Of a stretch of DNA of 64,000 bases, positions 37,624 through 45,280 are shown in pieces (the first letter of the stretch is position 1; each line of letters begins with the position of its first letter). The DNA comes from Lacinutrix jangbogonensis (lineage in GTDB: Bacteria; Bacteroidota; Bacteroidia; Flavobacteriales; Flavobacteriaceae): the NCBI RefSeq assembly GCF_000797445.1, contig NZ_JSWF01000016.1:62001-126000 (forward strand). The letters run 5' to 3'. A model generated the notes under the pieces. That model saw only the letters and a program-made list of their open reading frames with translations. It did no database searches and was not told the origin of the DNA. A program made the translations under genes and the position numbers.

Positions 37624-38652
37624 CTATTTCTCAATAATTTTAACTTCAAACAATTTGTCCCAACGCTTACCAGTAACAAAAATAGTTTGTGTTTCTGGAT
37701 TGTAAGCGATACCATTTAAAACATCTAATCCATTATGTTTGGTTACTCGTTCTTTTAAAGGAGAGAAATCAATTACAGCTTCAGTGGCACCATTTTTTGG
37801 GTTTATTATTACAACACCATTTTTTTGATAGATATTAGCGTAGATTTTTCCCTTTATCCATTCCAGTTCATTAAGCTTTCCTATTTTACCTTTATTAGTA
37901 TAAACTTGGATATTTCCATCTTCAACTAAAGTTTCTGGGTTTATATGCCATATTTTTTCTGTACCATCACTTTTATAAAGGATGCTCCCATCGTTGCAAA
38001 TTCCCCATCCTTCTTGGCTTTTTCCAAATTTAAAAGTACTTGTACGCTCAAAAGTATCAACATTGTAAACAAAACCTTTACCACTTAACCAGGTTAATTG
38101 GTAGATGCTTTTATTTAAAACGGTTAAGCCTTCACCAAAATAATTGTCGGCTAAATCAACGTTTTTTAAAACGGCTCCTGTTTTGTAATTTACTTTACGC
38201 AACTTACTCTCACCTTTTTGTCCGGTACTTTCGTAAAGTTCTCCATTGTAAAATTCTAAACCTTGTGTGTAAGAAGTAATATCGTGTGGATAGGTATTTA
38301 TAATTTCGTAACCATAGACTTTAGGCGCTACATTATTAACAATAGCTACGTTTTGTGTGGCAGTTTCAAGGTCTCCATCATATTTTATTGTAGCAATAAT
38401 ATCATGTTTTCCAAGCTTAAAATCTGTAAGTGAAGTGGATGCCTTAATGTCTATACCGTCTAATGTGTAGCTAACCGACTCTATTTCAAGTTTTTTCGGA
38501 TTTTTTATGGTGAGTTTTAATTCTTCATTTAAAGCAATAGTGTTATTTGTCGCATTTGTAGAAATGCCAAAGTTTTTTTTAGCGATACTGTCTCCACAAT
38601 TAGATAATGTAATCGCTAAAATTATGATAATAAGGTGTTTAAATACTTTCAT
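37624..38652 (-). CDS. Glutaminyl-peptide cyclotransferase-like lipoprotein
   Basis: 342 residues from the ATG at 38652. The alternative ATG at 38745 would overlap the SRP RNA and its promoter, and the region before KVFKHLI is not signal-like, so it is rejected. The export signal ends near LSNC (lipobox, Cys18). After a short Ig-like section (about 30-100) comes the bacterial glutamine cyclotransferase beta-propeller, with SYTQGLEFYNGELYESTGQ and a C-terminal WDKLFEVKI. The family makes N-terminal pyroglutamate on exported proteins. Confidence 0.88.
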   Translation of the reverse strand: MKVFKHLIIIILAITLSNCGDSIAKKNFGISTNATNNTIALNEELKLTIKNPKKLEIESVSYTLDGIDIKASTSLTDFKLGKHDIIATIKYDGDLETATQNVAIVNNVAPKVYGYEIINTYPHDITSYTQGLEFYNGELYESTGQKGESKLRKVNYKTGAVLKNVDLADNYFGEGLTVLNKSIYQLTWLSGKGFVYNVDTFERTSTFKFGKSQEGWGICNDGSILYKSDGTEKIWHINPETLVEDGNIQVYTNKGKIGKLNELEWIKGKIYANIYQKNGVVIINPKNGATEAVIDFSPLKERVTKHNGLDVLNGIAYNPETQTIFVTGKRWDKLFEVKIIEK

Positions 38653-38706
38653 TTTATTCTTGTAATTTTTAGCAAGATATTTATTAAAATTCGGTTTAAA
38701 AAATGA

Positions 38707-38736
38707 TTGCGATAAATTTAAAAGATTGTATCTTTG
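38707..38736 (+). promoter_or_regulatory. Promoter of the SRP RNA gene
   Basis: TTG (38707-38709) and TATCTTTG (38729-38736) fit the Bacteroidota TTG -33 / TAnnTTTG -7 pattern with 19 bp between them. The expected start lies at about 38741, the first base of the SRP RNA. This is the best-supported promoter in the window. Confidence 0.8.
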
Positions 38737-38740
38737 CAAC

Positions 38741-38841
38741 GGCAAGTCCTACACAACTAGCTCCTGTTGAATCCTCCAGGTCGGGAACGAAGCAAAGGTA
38801 AATGGTCGTAGCAGTGTGATGTAGGTAGCTTGCCTTTTTTT
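38741..38841 (+). ncRNA. ffs: Small signal recognition particle RNA
   Basis: A hairpin RNA starts GGCAAG and ends CTTGCC (38741-38834), followed by T7 as its terminator. The conserved internal region reads CCAGGTC-G-GGAA-C-GAAGCA and then GGTAA. This is the Ffh-binding symmetric and asymmetric bulge with a GGAA tetraloop (38784-38787). The loop-closing pair is G-C here rather than the common C-G. It belongs to the Ffh ribonucleoprotein that delivers nascent membrane proteins. It is divergent from the glutamine cyclotransferase-like gene. Confidence 0.95.
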
Positions 38842-38998
38842 ATGCAATAAATTTAAATCTTGAAAGCCATGGCGAATCAAGATTTTTTAGTTTATATCTC
38901 CCAATGTACTGCGGTCTCTTCAAATTATTTCTTAATCATAATTAGTTTTAAACTCACAACTTTTTTACTTTTAACTTTTTAACGTTTAACTTATTTTA

Positions 38999-39799
38999 AT
39001 GGCTAAAGTAATATTAATTACAGGAGGATCTTCCGGAATCGGGAAATCGATTGGCGAATATTTAAAACAACACGGTTTTAAAGTTTATGGTACAAGTAGA
39101 AGTCCAGAAAAATATACCAACCATCCTTTTAAAATTGTAGGTTTAGATGTCAAAGATGTTAGTTCTATTACTAACGCTGTTGCTGAAGTTATTGCTGCTG
39201 AAGGAAAATTAGACGTACTTATAAATAACGCTGGAGTTGGAATTACTGGACCAATTGAAGAAATTTCTGAAGTTGAAATACAAAATAATTTCGACACCAA
39301 TTTTTTTGGACCAATACACGTTATTAAAGCTGTTTTGCCACAAATGCGAAAGCAAAATAACGGACTTATAATTAATATTACATCTATTGCTGGTTTTATG
39401 GGATTGCCTTATCGTGGTATTTATAGTGCAAGCAAAGGCGCTCTAGAGTTATTAACTGAAGCGTTTAGAATAGAGTTAAAAGATTTTAATGTTAATATGT
39501 CTAATATTGCTCCAGGCGATTTTGCTACTAATATTGCTGCAGGACGTTATCATTCGCCTTTAAAAGAGGATTCGCCTTATAAAAATTACGAAAGTGTTTT
39601 AAATGATATCGACACACATGTAAAAGAAAGTGGCGATCCTATTGCAGTTGCAAAGATGGTGCTGAAAGTTGTAAATACTAAAAAGCCTAAAACGCACTAT
39701 AAAGTAGGTTCTTTTATGCAGAAATTCTCTATTGTTTTAAAGTTTTTATTGCCAGATAAGGTTTATGAAAAGATGTTGATTAAACATTATAAACTATAA
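38999..39799 (+). CDS. SDR family NAD(P)-dependent oxidoreductase
   Basis: 266 residues. Classical short-chain dehydrogenase motifs are present: TGGSSGIG (8-15) for cofactor binding, NNAG (76-79), catalytic Ser129 and YSASK (Tyr142, Lys146). NAD(P) preference is not certain: the residues GTSRSPEK after the second strand suggest NADP. The substrate is unknown. The gene starts 158 bp after the SRP terminator and has its own T-rich upstream region. Confidence 0.93.
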   Translation: MAKVILITGGSSGIGKSIGEYLKQHGFKVYGTSRSPEKYTNHPFKIVGLDVKDVSSITNAVAEVIAAEGKLDVLINNAGVGITGPIEEISEVEIQNNFDTNFFGPIHVIKAVLPQMRKQNNGLIINITSIAGFMGLPYRGIYSASKGALELLTEAFRIELKDFNVNMSNIAPGDFATNIAAGRYHSPLKEDSPYKNYESVLNDIDTHVKESGDPIAVAKMVLKVVNTKKPKTHYKVGSFMQKFSIVLKFLLPDKVYEKMLIKHYKL

Positions 39800-39915
39800 A
39801 CGCAAACTCCAAATTTGAACGTCAAATATTTCAAGTTAAAATTTATAAGAGTCATAAATTCTTGTTTTGTTAATATCATTTTATATCATTTTTTCTTCTA
39901 GCTTAAGTTAAACCG

Positions 39916-39923
39916 TAACTTTG
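39916..39923 (+). promoter_or_regulatory. Candidate -7 box for the transaldolase transcript
   Basis: TAACTTTG fits TAnnTTTG. If used, the transcript would begin around 39930 and carry a leader of about 150 nt before the ATG at 40080, which contains the structured element listed next. Confidence 0.5.
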
Positions 39924-39975
39924 CATCGCGTTGGAAAACTTATAAATTATAATTTTTAATGTAATCGTGAGCTTT

Positions 39976-40048
39976 GCGTTAAGGATTAAGGCTTTGTTGA
40001 AGCTCCTCGCAGAGAGCGACTTCCGAAAGCCTGACCTTTAGGTAACGC
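39976..40048 (+). ncRNA. Structured leader RNA element upstream of the transaldolase gene
   Basis: Nested perfect helices can form: outer GCGTTA (39976-39981) with TAACGC (40043-40048); middle AGGCTTT (39989-39995) with AAAGCCT (40026-40032); inner GAAG (39999-40002) with CTTC (40020-40023). A small CTC/GAG tip closes it. The element ends 31 bp before the ATG. It could be a cis-regulatory RNA or a copy of a dispersed hairpin family. I cannot assign it to a known riboswitch class. Outside it, 39800-39915 shows nothing. Confidence 0.55.
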
Positions 40049-40079
40049 CTAAATAATTAAACACAACTAAATATTTAAT

Positions 40080-40733
40080 ATGAAATTTTTTATAGACACT
40101 GCTAATCTTGAACAAATTAAAGAAGCCGAAGATTTAGGAATCTTAGATGGCGTAACCACAAATCCATCTTTAATGGCTAAAGAAGGCATTACTGGAACCG
40201 ATAATATTTTAAAGCACTACGTTGCTATTTGCAACTTAGTTGCTGGAGATGTTAGTGCTGAAGTTATTGCAACGGATTTTGAAGGTATGGTAAAAGAAGG
40301 TGAAGCACTTGCTGAATTACACGAACAAATTGTAGTTAAATTACCTATGATTAAAGACGGTATAAAAGCGTGTAAATACTTTAGTGATAAAGGGATTAAG
40401 ACAAACGTAACTTTAGTGTTTTCAGCTGGTCAAGCATTATTAGCAGCAAAAGCTGGTGCAACATATGTATCGCCTTTTATAGGTAGGTTAGATGATATTT
40501 CTACAGATGGATTAAACCTTATTGCTGAGATTAGACATATTTATGATAACTATGCTTTCGAAACTCAAATTCTTGCTGCATCTGTACGCCATACAATGCA
40601 CGTTATTGATTGTGCTAAATTAGGTGCTGATGTTATGACTGGTCCTTTAAGTTCTATCGAAGGTTTACTAAAACATCCACTTACAGATATTGGATTGGCT
40701 AAATTCTTATCAGACTATAAAAAAGGGAATTAA
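40080..40733 (+). CDS. fsa: Transaldolase / fructose-6-phosphate aldolase
   Basis: 217 residues, the size of the short FSA/TalB-like transaldolases (subfamily 3), not the long TalA/B. The [13 protein letters not shown] start, [13 protein letters not shown] (24-36) and Schiff-base Lys87 in VVKLPM are conserved. [21 protein letters not shown] follows. It can act as a transaldolase in the pentose phosphate pathway or as a fructose-6-phosphate aldolase, and sequence alone does not separate the two. A strong terminator follows at 40764-40803. Confidence 0.93.
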   Translation: MKFFIDTANLEQIKEAEDLGILDGVTTNPSLMAKEGITGTDNILKHYVAICNLVAGDVSAEVIATDFEGMVKEGEALAELHEQIVVKLPMIKDGIKACKYFSDKGIKTNVTLVFSAGQALLAAKAGATYVSPFIGRLDDISTDGLNLIAEIRHIYDNYAFETQILAASVRHTMHVIDCAKLGADVMTGPLSSIEGLLKHPLTDIGLAKFLSDYKKGN

Positions 40734-40763
40734 AGTTCAATACCTTTTAAAGTATTACGATCT

Positions 40764-40803
40764 AAAAAGTCCTGAAAATTAATTTTTTCAGGACTTTTTT
40801 ATT
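40764..40803 (+). terminator. Intrinsic terminator after the transaldolase gene
   Basis: AAAAAGTCCTGAAAA and TTTTTTCAGGACTTTTTT pair with a long stem around a short ATTAA-type loop and end in T6. Confidence 0.88.
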
Positions 40804-40821
40804 GTTTTAATATTTGTAATA

Positions 40822-42249
40822 TTATTGGTTTAACAAACCCAGTAACTCCTGTTCAAAACCTATGTTAAACATATTGGCTTTCGCGTTTACTATTTGTGCT
40901 TTTTTATTGAGAATAAATACTTTTTGTATTGGGTTTACAGAAAGTAACACTTTAGATTGTTTTGGTGCTTTAAAACGGTATTCGTTATGAATTTTAACAT
41001 TATAGCGGTTTAGTGTTTTTTCTTGTTCTTGATAAGAAATAGAATCAACATTAATAGCTATGTAATGAAATTCAGGGTATTTTACCTTGAGCTCTTTTGA
41101 GCGTTTGTGTGAAGAAATTAAATGGTTTTTGTTATTTTTAGACCAAAAGTAGATTATTGTAGGTTTTTTTATTAACGAATAGATGCTAATTTCTTTGTTG
41201 TCTTTGTCATATAAATTAACAAGAGGGATTTTTTTTCCTGGCTTTAACCTTTTGTAAGAACTAACAAATTGAGTTGCATTTTTTATATCTTTTGTGTTTG
41301 TGCTCTTTTCATTAAAGGACTGAAGCATTTGGTCGTAATCTTCAGTGTTTTTAGAGACACTAATAAATTGTCTTAAAACAAATCGTAATAAACTATTTTT
41401 AATGTCTTCGTTGCTTACCTTTTCTTCAATAATACTAAGCTTATCTAGATTATAATGTATGTCTAATTTGTTGTAAAGGCTATCTTTAGAATGTTGAAAA
41501 TGGTTTCTTAGAGCTAGGTTGTTAATGTGAAATCTTAAAAATAAAAGATAAGGACCGTAATCTTTAATGGTCGTATTGTTGTAATCTATAGTCTCTCTGT
41601 AGTTATAGAAATCTTCTGGAAGATTTTTAAAGGCATCCAATTCAGATGTTTTATAATTTGCTAGAGGATAGAGCTCTTTATGTGCGTAATATTCATAATT
41701 AATACTTGCTTCAGCTATTTCATCAAACAACTTCGAAGTCTCATTTTTAAGCTTAAGTTTCGCTAGTTTTTTTAATTTCCAATCTTTTGAAGATTTATAA
41801 ATACTATCAAACTCTTCTGCAGTTTTTTGACCTAAACCAAGAATTTTGTCATCTTCTATTTCATTAAGCAAATACATTTCCATTAAAAAATTATTCTCTT
41901 TTGCGCCAATTCCAGTATAAACTAGAGACTCATCGAAATCTAATGTGTTTAAACGTAATCTTAAACTATCGTTGGGTTCAATCAAGAAACTTTGAAATTC
42001 TCTACCATGAAAAAAACTGTATAAACCAGGTTCAAAATCTTTGAAATTGTGAGAAAATCTATTGTACTTATTTAACGCAATGGTATCTAAAGGAACTCCA
42101 GATTTAATAATAATAATATGATTGCTAGTCGGGTTTATGATTTCACCACCTAAATAGGCGTTGTTTATAGAAGTGTTCTCCGTATCTTTTTTACAAGCCG
42201 ATAGAGATATTGCTAGTATTAGGGTAAGGAATAAAAAAATAGATTTCAT
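40822..42249 (-). CDS. TlpA-like thioredoxin-fold lipoprotein without redox cysteines
   Basis: 475 residues. The lipobox LSAC gives Cys19. The long N-terminal and middle region (about 25-330) has a DUF4369-type start (YLGGEIINPTSNHIIIIKSG) and a helical middle, as in Bacteroidota TlpA/ResA-like lipoproteins. A thioredoxin-like domain is seen near the C-terminus (PTIIYFWSKNNKNHLIS ... YIAINVDS). The WCxxC position is SKNNKN, so no disulfide exchange is possible there. The fold may act as a binding module. Confidence 0.8.
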   Translation of the reverse strand: MKSIFLFLTLILAISLSACKKDTENTSINNAYLGGEIINPTSNHIIIIKSGVPLDTIALNKYNRFSHNFKDFEPGLYSFFHGREFQSFLIEPNDSLRLRLNTLDFDESLVYTGIGAKENNFLMEMYLLNEIEDDKILGLGQKTAEEFDSIYKSSKDWKLKKLAKLKLKNETSKLFDEIAEASINYEYYAHKELYPLANYKTSELDAFKNLPEDFYNYRETIDYNNTTIKDYGPYLLFLRFHINNLALRNHFQHSKDSLYNKLDIHYNLDKLSIIEEKVSNEDIKNSLLRFVLRQFISVSKNTEDYDQMLQSFNEKSTNTKDIKNATQFVSSYKRLKPGKKIPLVNLYDKDNKEISIYSLIKKPTIIYFWSKNNKNHLISSHKRSKELKVKYPEFHYIAINVDSISYQEQEKTLNRYNVKIHNEYRFKAPKQSKVLLSVNPIQKVFILNKKAQIVNAKANMFNIGFEQELLGLLNQ

Positions 42250-42416
42250 AAAAAATCAAATGCAATAGTTCGTAGAAACAAAAATATGTTATGTAAACGT
42301 GCAGTGGTGTTAATGCGTTGTTAAATTGGAAATAAAATAAGTTAAATATTAACCTCTAAGCTTTTACAAAAGTTTATATAACAGTGCTTTTGTTTTTTCA
42401 AACCGAAGATATTATT

Positions 42417-42424
42417 TACTTTTG
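42417..42424 (+). promoter_or_regulatory. Candidate -7 box for the ABC-F gene
   Basis: TACTTTTG fits TAnnTTTG. A TTG lies at 42390-42392, but the 24-bp spacing is longer than usual. The leader to the ATG at 42533 would be about 100 nt with no strong structure seen. Confidence 0.4.
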
Positions 42425-42532
42425 CAAAAAAGCTAACAAGCGCTTTTATGTCAAGGAGTAAAAAGTATTTAGTTTGTTAGTTTTTAGTTTAAAAGTTGAA
42501 TAAAAACCATCTGAGTTAAAAATATATAATAG

Positions 42533-44158
42533 ATGTTATCAGTTTCAAATCTTTCGGTACAATTTGGTAAGCGCATACTTTTCGATGAAGTGAATACAAC
42601 TTTTAACAATGGAAATTGCTATGGAATTATTGGTGCCAATGGAGCCGGAAAATCGACGTTTTTAAAAATAATTTCTGGACAGCAAGATGCTAATTCTGGT
42701 CATGTGCATTTAGAATCTGGAAAACGCATGTCTGTTCTAACACAAGACCACAACAAGCATGATGAGGATACCGTTTTAGAAGCTGTTTTAAAAGGGAATC
42801 AACCATTATATAAATTAAAGTCTGAAATAGATGCCTTGTATGCAGATTATACAGACGAGAATGCAGAAAAAATTGGTGAGCTTCAAGTACAGTTTGAAGA
42901 AATGAATGGTTGGAATGCAGATAGCGACGCAGCAGCAATGTTATCCAATTTAGGTGTTAAGGCCGATTTTCATTACACTTTGATGAAAGATCTTGATGGA
43001 AAACAAAAAGTACGTGTATTATTAGCACAAGCTCTTTTTGGAAATCCAGACGTACTGATAATGGATGAGCCAACCAATGATTTAGATTACGAAACGATAT
43101 CTTGGTTAGAAAACTTTTTAGCAAACTATGATAATTGTGTTATTGTTGTCTCTCATGATAGACACTTTTTAGATGCGGTTTGTACACATATTAGTGATAT
43201 CGATTTTGGTAAGATCACACATTTCTCAGGAAATTATACATTTTGGTATGAGTCTTCTCAATTGGCAGCAAGACAACACGCACAGCAAAATAAAAAAGCT
43301 GAAGATAAAAAGAAAGAATTAGAAGAATTTATTCGTCGTTTCTCTGCCAACGTAGCAAAAAGTAAGCAAGCTACAAGTAGAAAAAAAATGATTGACAAAC
43401 TTAATATTGAAGATATCAGACGCACAAGTCGTCGTTACCCAGCAATTATTTTTGAACGCGATAGAGAAGCAGGAGATCAAATATTAAATGTCGAAGGTCT
43501 AACTGTTTTACAAGAAGGAGAAGTATTATTTAAAGACATCGATTTTAATCTTAATAAAGGAGAGAAGGTCGTTGTATTCTCTAGAGATTCTAGAGCAACA
43601 ACAGCTTTTTATCAGGTTTTAAATAATAAACGAAAAGCAGATTCCGGAAAATTTGCTTGGGGAGTTACAACGACCCAGTCTTATCTTCCATTAGATAATA
43701 GTGCCTTTTTTAATAACGATTTAACCTTAATTGATTGGTTACGTCAATGGGCACAAACAGAAGAGGAACGCGAAGAAGTAAATATTCGTGGGTTTCTAGG
43801 TAAAATGATTTTTAGTGGCGAAGAAGCTTTTAAAAAATCTACAGTGCTTTCTGGAGGAGAAAAAGTACGTTGCATGTTATCTAGAATGATGATGACAAGA
43901 GCAAACGTTTTACAATTAGATGAGCCAACAAACCACTTAGATTTAGAGAGTATTACAGCCTTTAATAACTCTTTAAAGAATTTTAAGGGCACAGTATTAT
44001 TTACGACACACGATCATGAGTTTGCACAAACTGTAGGCGATAGAGTAATAGAGCTAACACCAAATGGTGTAATAGATAAACATACTACTTTTGATGAGTA
44101 TATGCAAGATCCAAAAATTAAAGAGCAGAGAGAGAAAATGTATACTGTTACTGCGTAA
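42533..44158 (+). CDS. ABC-F family ATPase with asymmetric nucleotide-binding sites
   Basis: 541 residues with two ABC domains joined by a charged helical linker (about 245-300), as in ribosome-acting ABC-F proteins of the YbiT/EttA type. Domain 1 has Walker A GANGAGKST (34-42), a changed signature LDGKQ (154-158) and Walker B with Glu179. Domain 2 lacks a Walker A lysine (FSRDSRATT, about 349-357) but has a canonical LSGGE (439-443) and Walker B with Glu464. No membrane segments. A likely role is on ribosomes or in translation control. A terminator follows at 44180-44218. Confidence 0.93.
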   Translation: MLSVSNLSVQFGKRILFDEVNTTFNNGNCYGIIGANGAGKSTFLKIISGQQDANSGHVHLESGKRMSVLTQDHNKHDEDTVLEAVLKGNQPLYKLKSEIDALYADYTDENAEKIGELQVQFEEMNGWNADSDAAAMLSNLGVKADFHYTLMKDLDGKQKVRVLLAQALFGNPDVLIMDEPTNDLDYETISWLENFLANYDNCVIVVSHDRHFLDAVCTHISDIDFGKITHFSGNYTFWYESSQLAARQHAQQNKKAEDKKKELEEFIRRFSANVAKSKQATSRKKMIDKLNIEDIRRTSRRYPAIIFERDREAGDQILNVEGLTVLQEGEVLFKDIDFNLNKGEKVVVFSRDSRATTAFYQVLNNKRKADSGKFAWGVTTTQSYLPLDNSAFFNNDLTLIDWLRQWAQTEEEREEVNIRGFLGKMIFSGEEAFKKSTVLSGGEKVRCMLSRMMMTRANVLQLDEPTNHLDLESITAFNNSLKNFKGTVLFTTHDHEFAQTVGDRVIELTPNGVIDKHTTFDEYMQDPKIKEQREKMYTVTA

Positions 44159-44179
44159 ATAGTATGTAGTTAACAGTAG

Positions 44180-44218
44180 AAAAAAGCCTCTAAAATCTAT
44201 AATAATGAGGCTTTTTTT
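44180..44218 (+). terminator. Intrinsic terminator after the ABC-F gene
   Basis: AAAAAAGCCTC and GAGGCTTTTTTT form the arms of a long stem with a loop of about 17 nt. Confidence 0.8.
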
Positions 44219-44261
44219 CATGTATTTGAGTTAGACTGTCATTTGAATGCCTTCTACTAAA

Positions 44262-44498
44262 TTAAGCTTCCATTTCACCACGAACAGTTTCAACAATAAG
44301 TACTGCTTTTTCTGTTTCGCTTTCATGAACGTATATTTCTGGAAAAGAAGGAAGAGCAGTTGCAAACCCTGCCAAACGACCAGACTCAGTTTCATCTTTA
44401 ATTACAGGATTAATACCAACGGCTTCCAAACGTTGTTTTATTACTTGAACAATTATAGTTCCACCGGTGTAAATTTTTATGTATTCAGAATCTGTCAT
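44262..44498 (-). CDS. DUF2007-type small protein
   Basis: 78 residues. It resembles DUF2007, a small putative signal-transducing domain with features of the PII-type fold: KIYTGGTIIVQVIKQRLEAVGINPVIKDETES with a C-terminal PEIYVHESETEKA segment. There is no signal peptide, so it is cytoplasmic. The overlapping plus-strand frame is a shadow. The next minus-strand gene upstream starts at 44803, and the two may be co-transcribed. Confidence 0.75.
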   Translation of the reverse strand: MTDSEYIKIYTGGTIIVQVIKQRLEAVGINPVIKDETESGRLAGFATALPSFPEIYVHESETEKAVLIVETVRGEMEA

Positions 44499-44602
44499 AA
44501 TTATTGTATTTAAAGGTTATACTTAAATATACGAAATAATTAGTAAAACCTTACATGCTAGATTGTGTTTAAGTTTCTTTTAAGAAAACTAAAGCACAGC
44601 AT

Positions 44603-44803
44603 TTATTCTGCTTTTAAATAATTGTAAAGTCTATATGCTCCTAAGCCAATCATTGCTATAGAAAGAACGAGTCTTAAAGTAGAGACTGAGTCGTCTACAA
44701 AAAAGTATCTGTAAACAATATAACATCCAAGGCCTGAAAATATTAGTCCAGAGAATAAGCTCCAAATACTTTTTTGTTGTGGTTGATTGTTTTCTGTTTT
44801 CAT
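44603..44803 (-). CDS. Small membrane protein of unknown function
   Basis: 66 residues with two predicted transmembrane segments: SLFSGLIFSGLGCYIVYRYFF and TLRLVLSIAMIGLGAYRLYNYL, separated by a short acidic loop. The N-terminus is Gln/Asn-rich and cytoplasmic. I recognise no family beyond small helical membrane proteins common in Flavobacteriaceae. It lies about 100 bp upstream of the DUF2007 gene on the same strand. Confidence 0.65.
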   Translation of the reverse strand: MKTENNQPQQKSIWSLFSGLIFSGLGCYIVYRYFFVDDSVSTLRLVLSIAMIGLGAYRLYNYLKAE

Positions 44804-44885
44804 AATATTGTTATTATTAAATGACTTTAAGAAGTCATATTAGGTATTCTTTTTTATGATGTGATAATATAAAATGTAAATGTAT

Positions 44886-45180
44886 TTATTCTTTTGTAAT
44901 TTTTGCAGTATTTGTGGCTCCTGAAGCAGTTGTAACTTTTAAGAAATAAACTGCAGACTGTAAATAATTAATATTAATAGAAATTATTTCAAGATTATTA
45001 TAGTCTTTAGTTGAGATAACTTTACCCGATAAATTAATAATTTGAATTGTTATATCACTACTATCTTGTAGTTTGATATTAATAATTCCATTTATAGTGT
45101 TTGTCGATACTTGTAAGATTAGTGATTCAAATTCATTTACAGATAAAACAATTGAATCTGTATATACTTTCTAATGATAC
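44886..45180 (-). pseudogene. Orphan type IX sorting domain, decayed
   Basis: The minus strand reads about 95 codons without a start: TDSIVLSVNEFESL, then INIKLQDSSDITIQIINLSG, then SAVYFLKVTTASGATNTAKI, ending KITKE and TAA at 44886-44888. This is a type A sorting domain, the C-terminal signal of type IX cargo. One in-frame TAG and a likely one-base loss near 45170 separate it from anything upstream, and no cargo domain exists before it. The rest of the 44804-45280 gap shows nothing else. Confidence 0.65.
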
Positions 45181-45280
45181 AGTAATGCTAAAAGTTAATA
45201 CATACTAAACGAACTAGATGCTATAGACTTCTTGTATTTCTGTTTTTTTTAAGGTACTATTGAATAGCCTAATAATTTAA

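Noticed and set aside
38653-38745. Upstream ATG for the glutamine cyclotransferase-like gene.
   Set aside because: It would overlap the SRP RNA promoter and the first bases of the SRP RNA.
44247-44513. Plus-strand ORF opposite the DUF2007-like gene.
   Set aside because: It is the antisense shadow of the conserved minus-strand frame.
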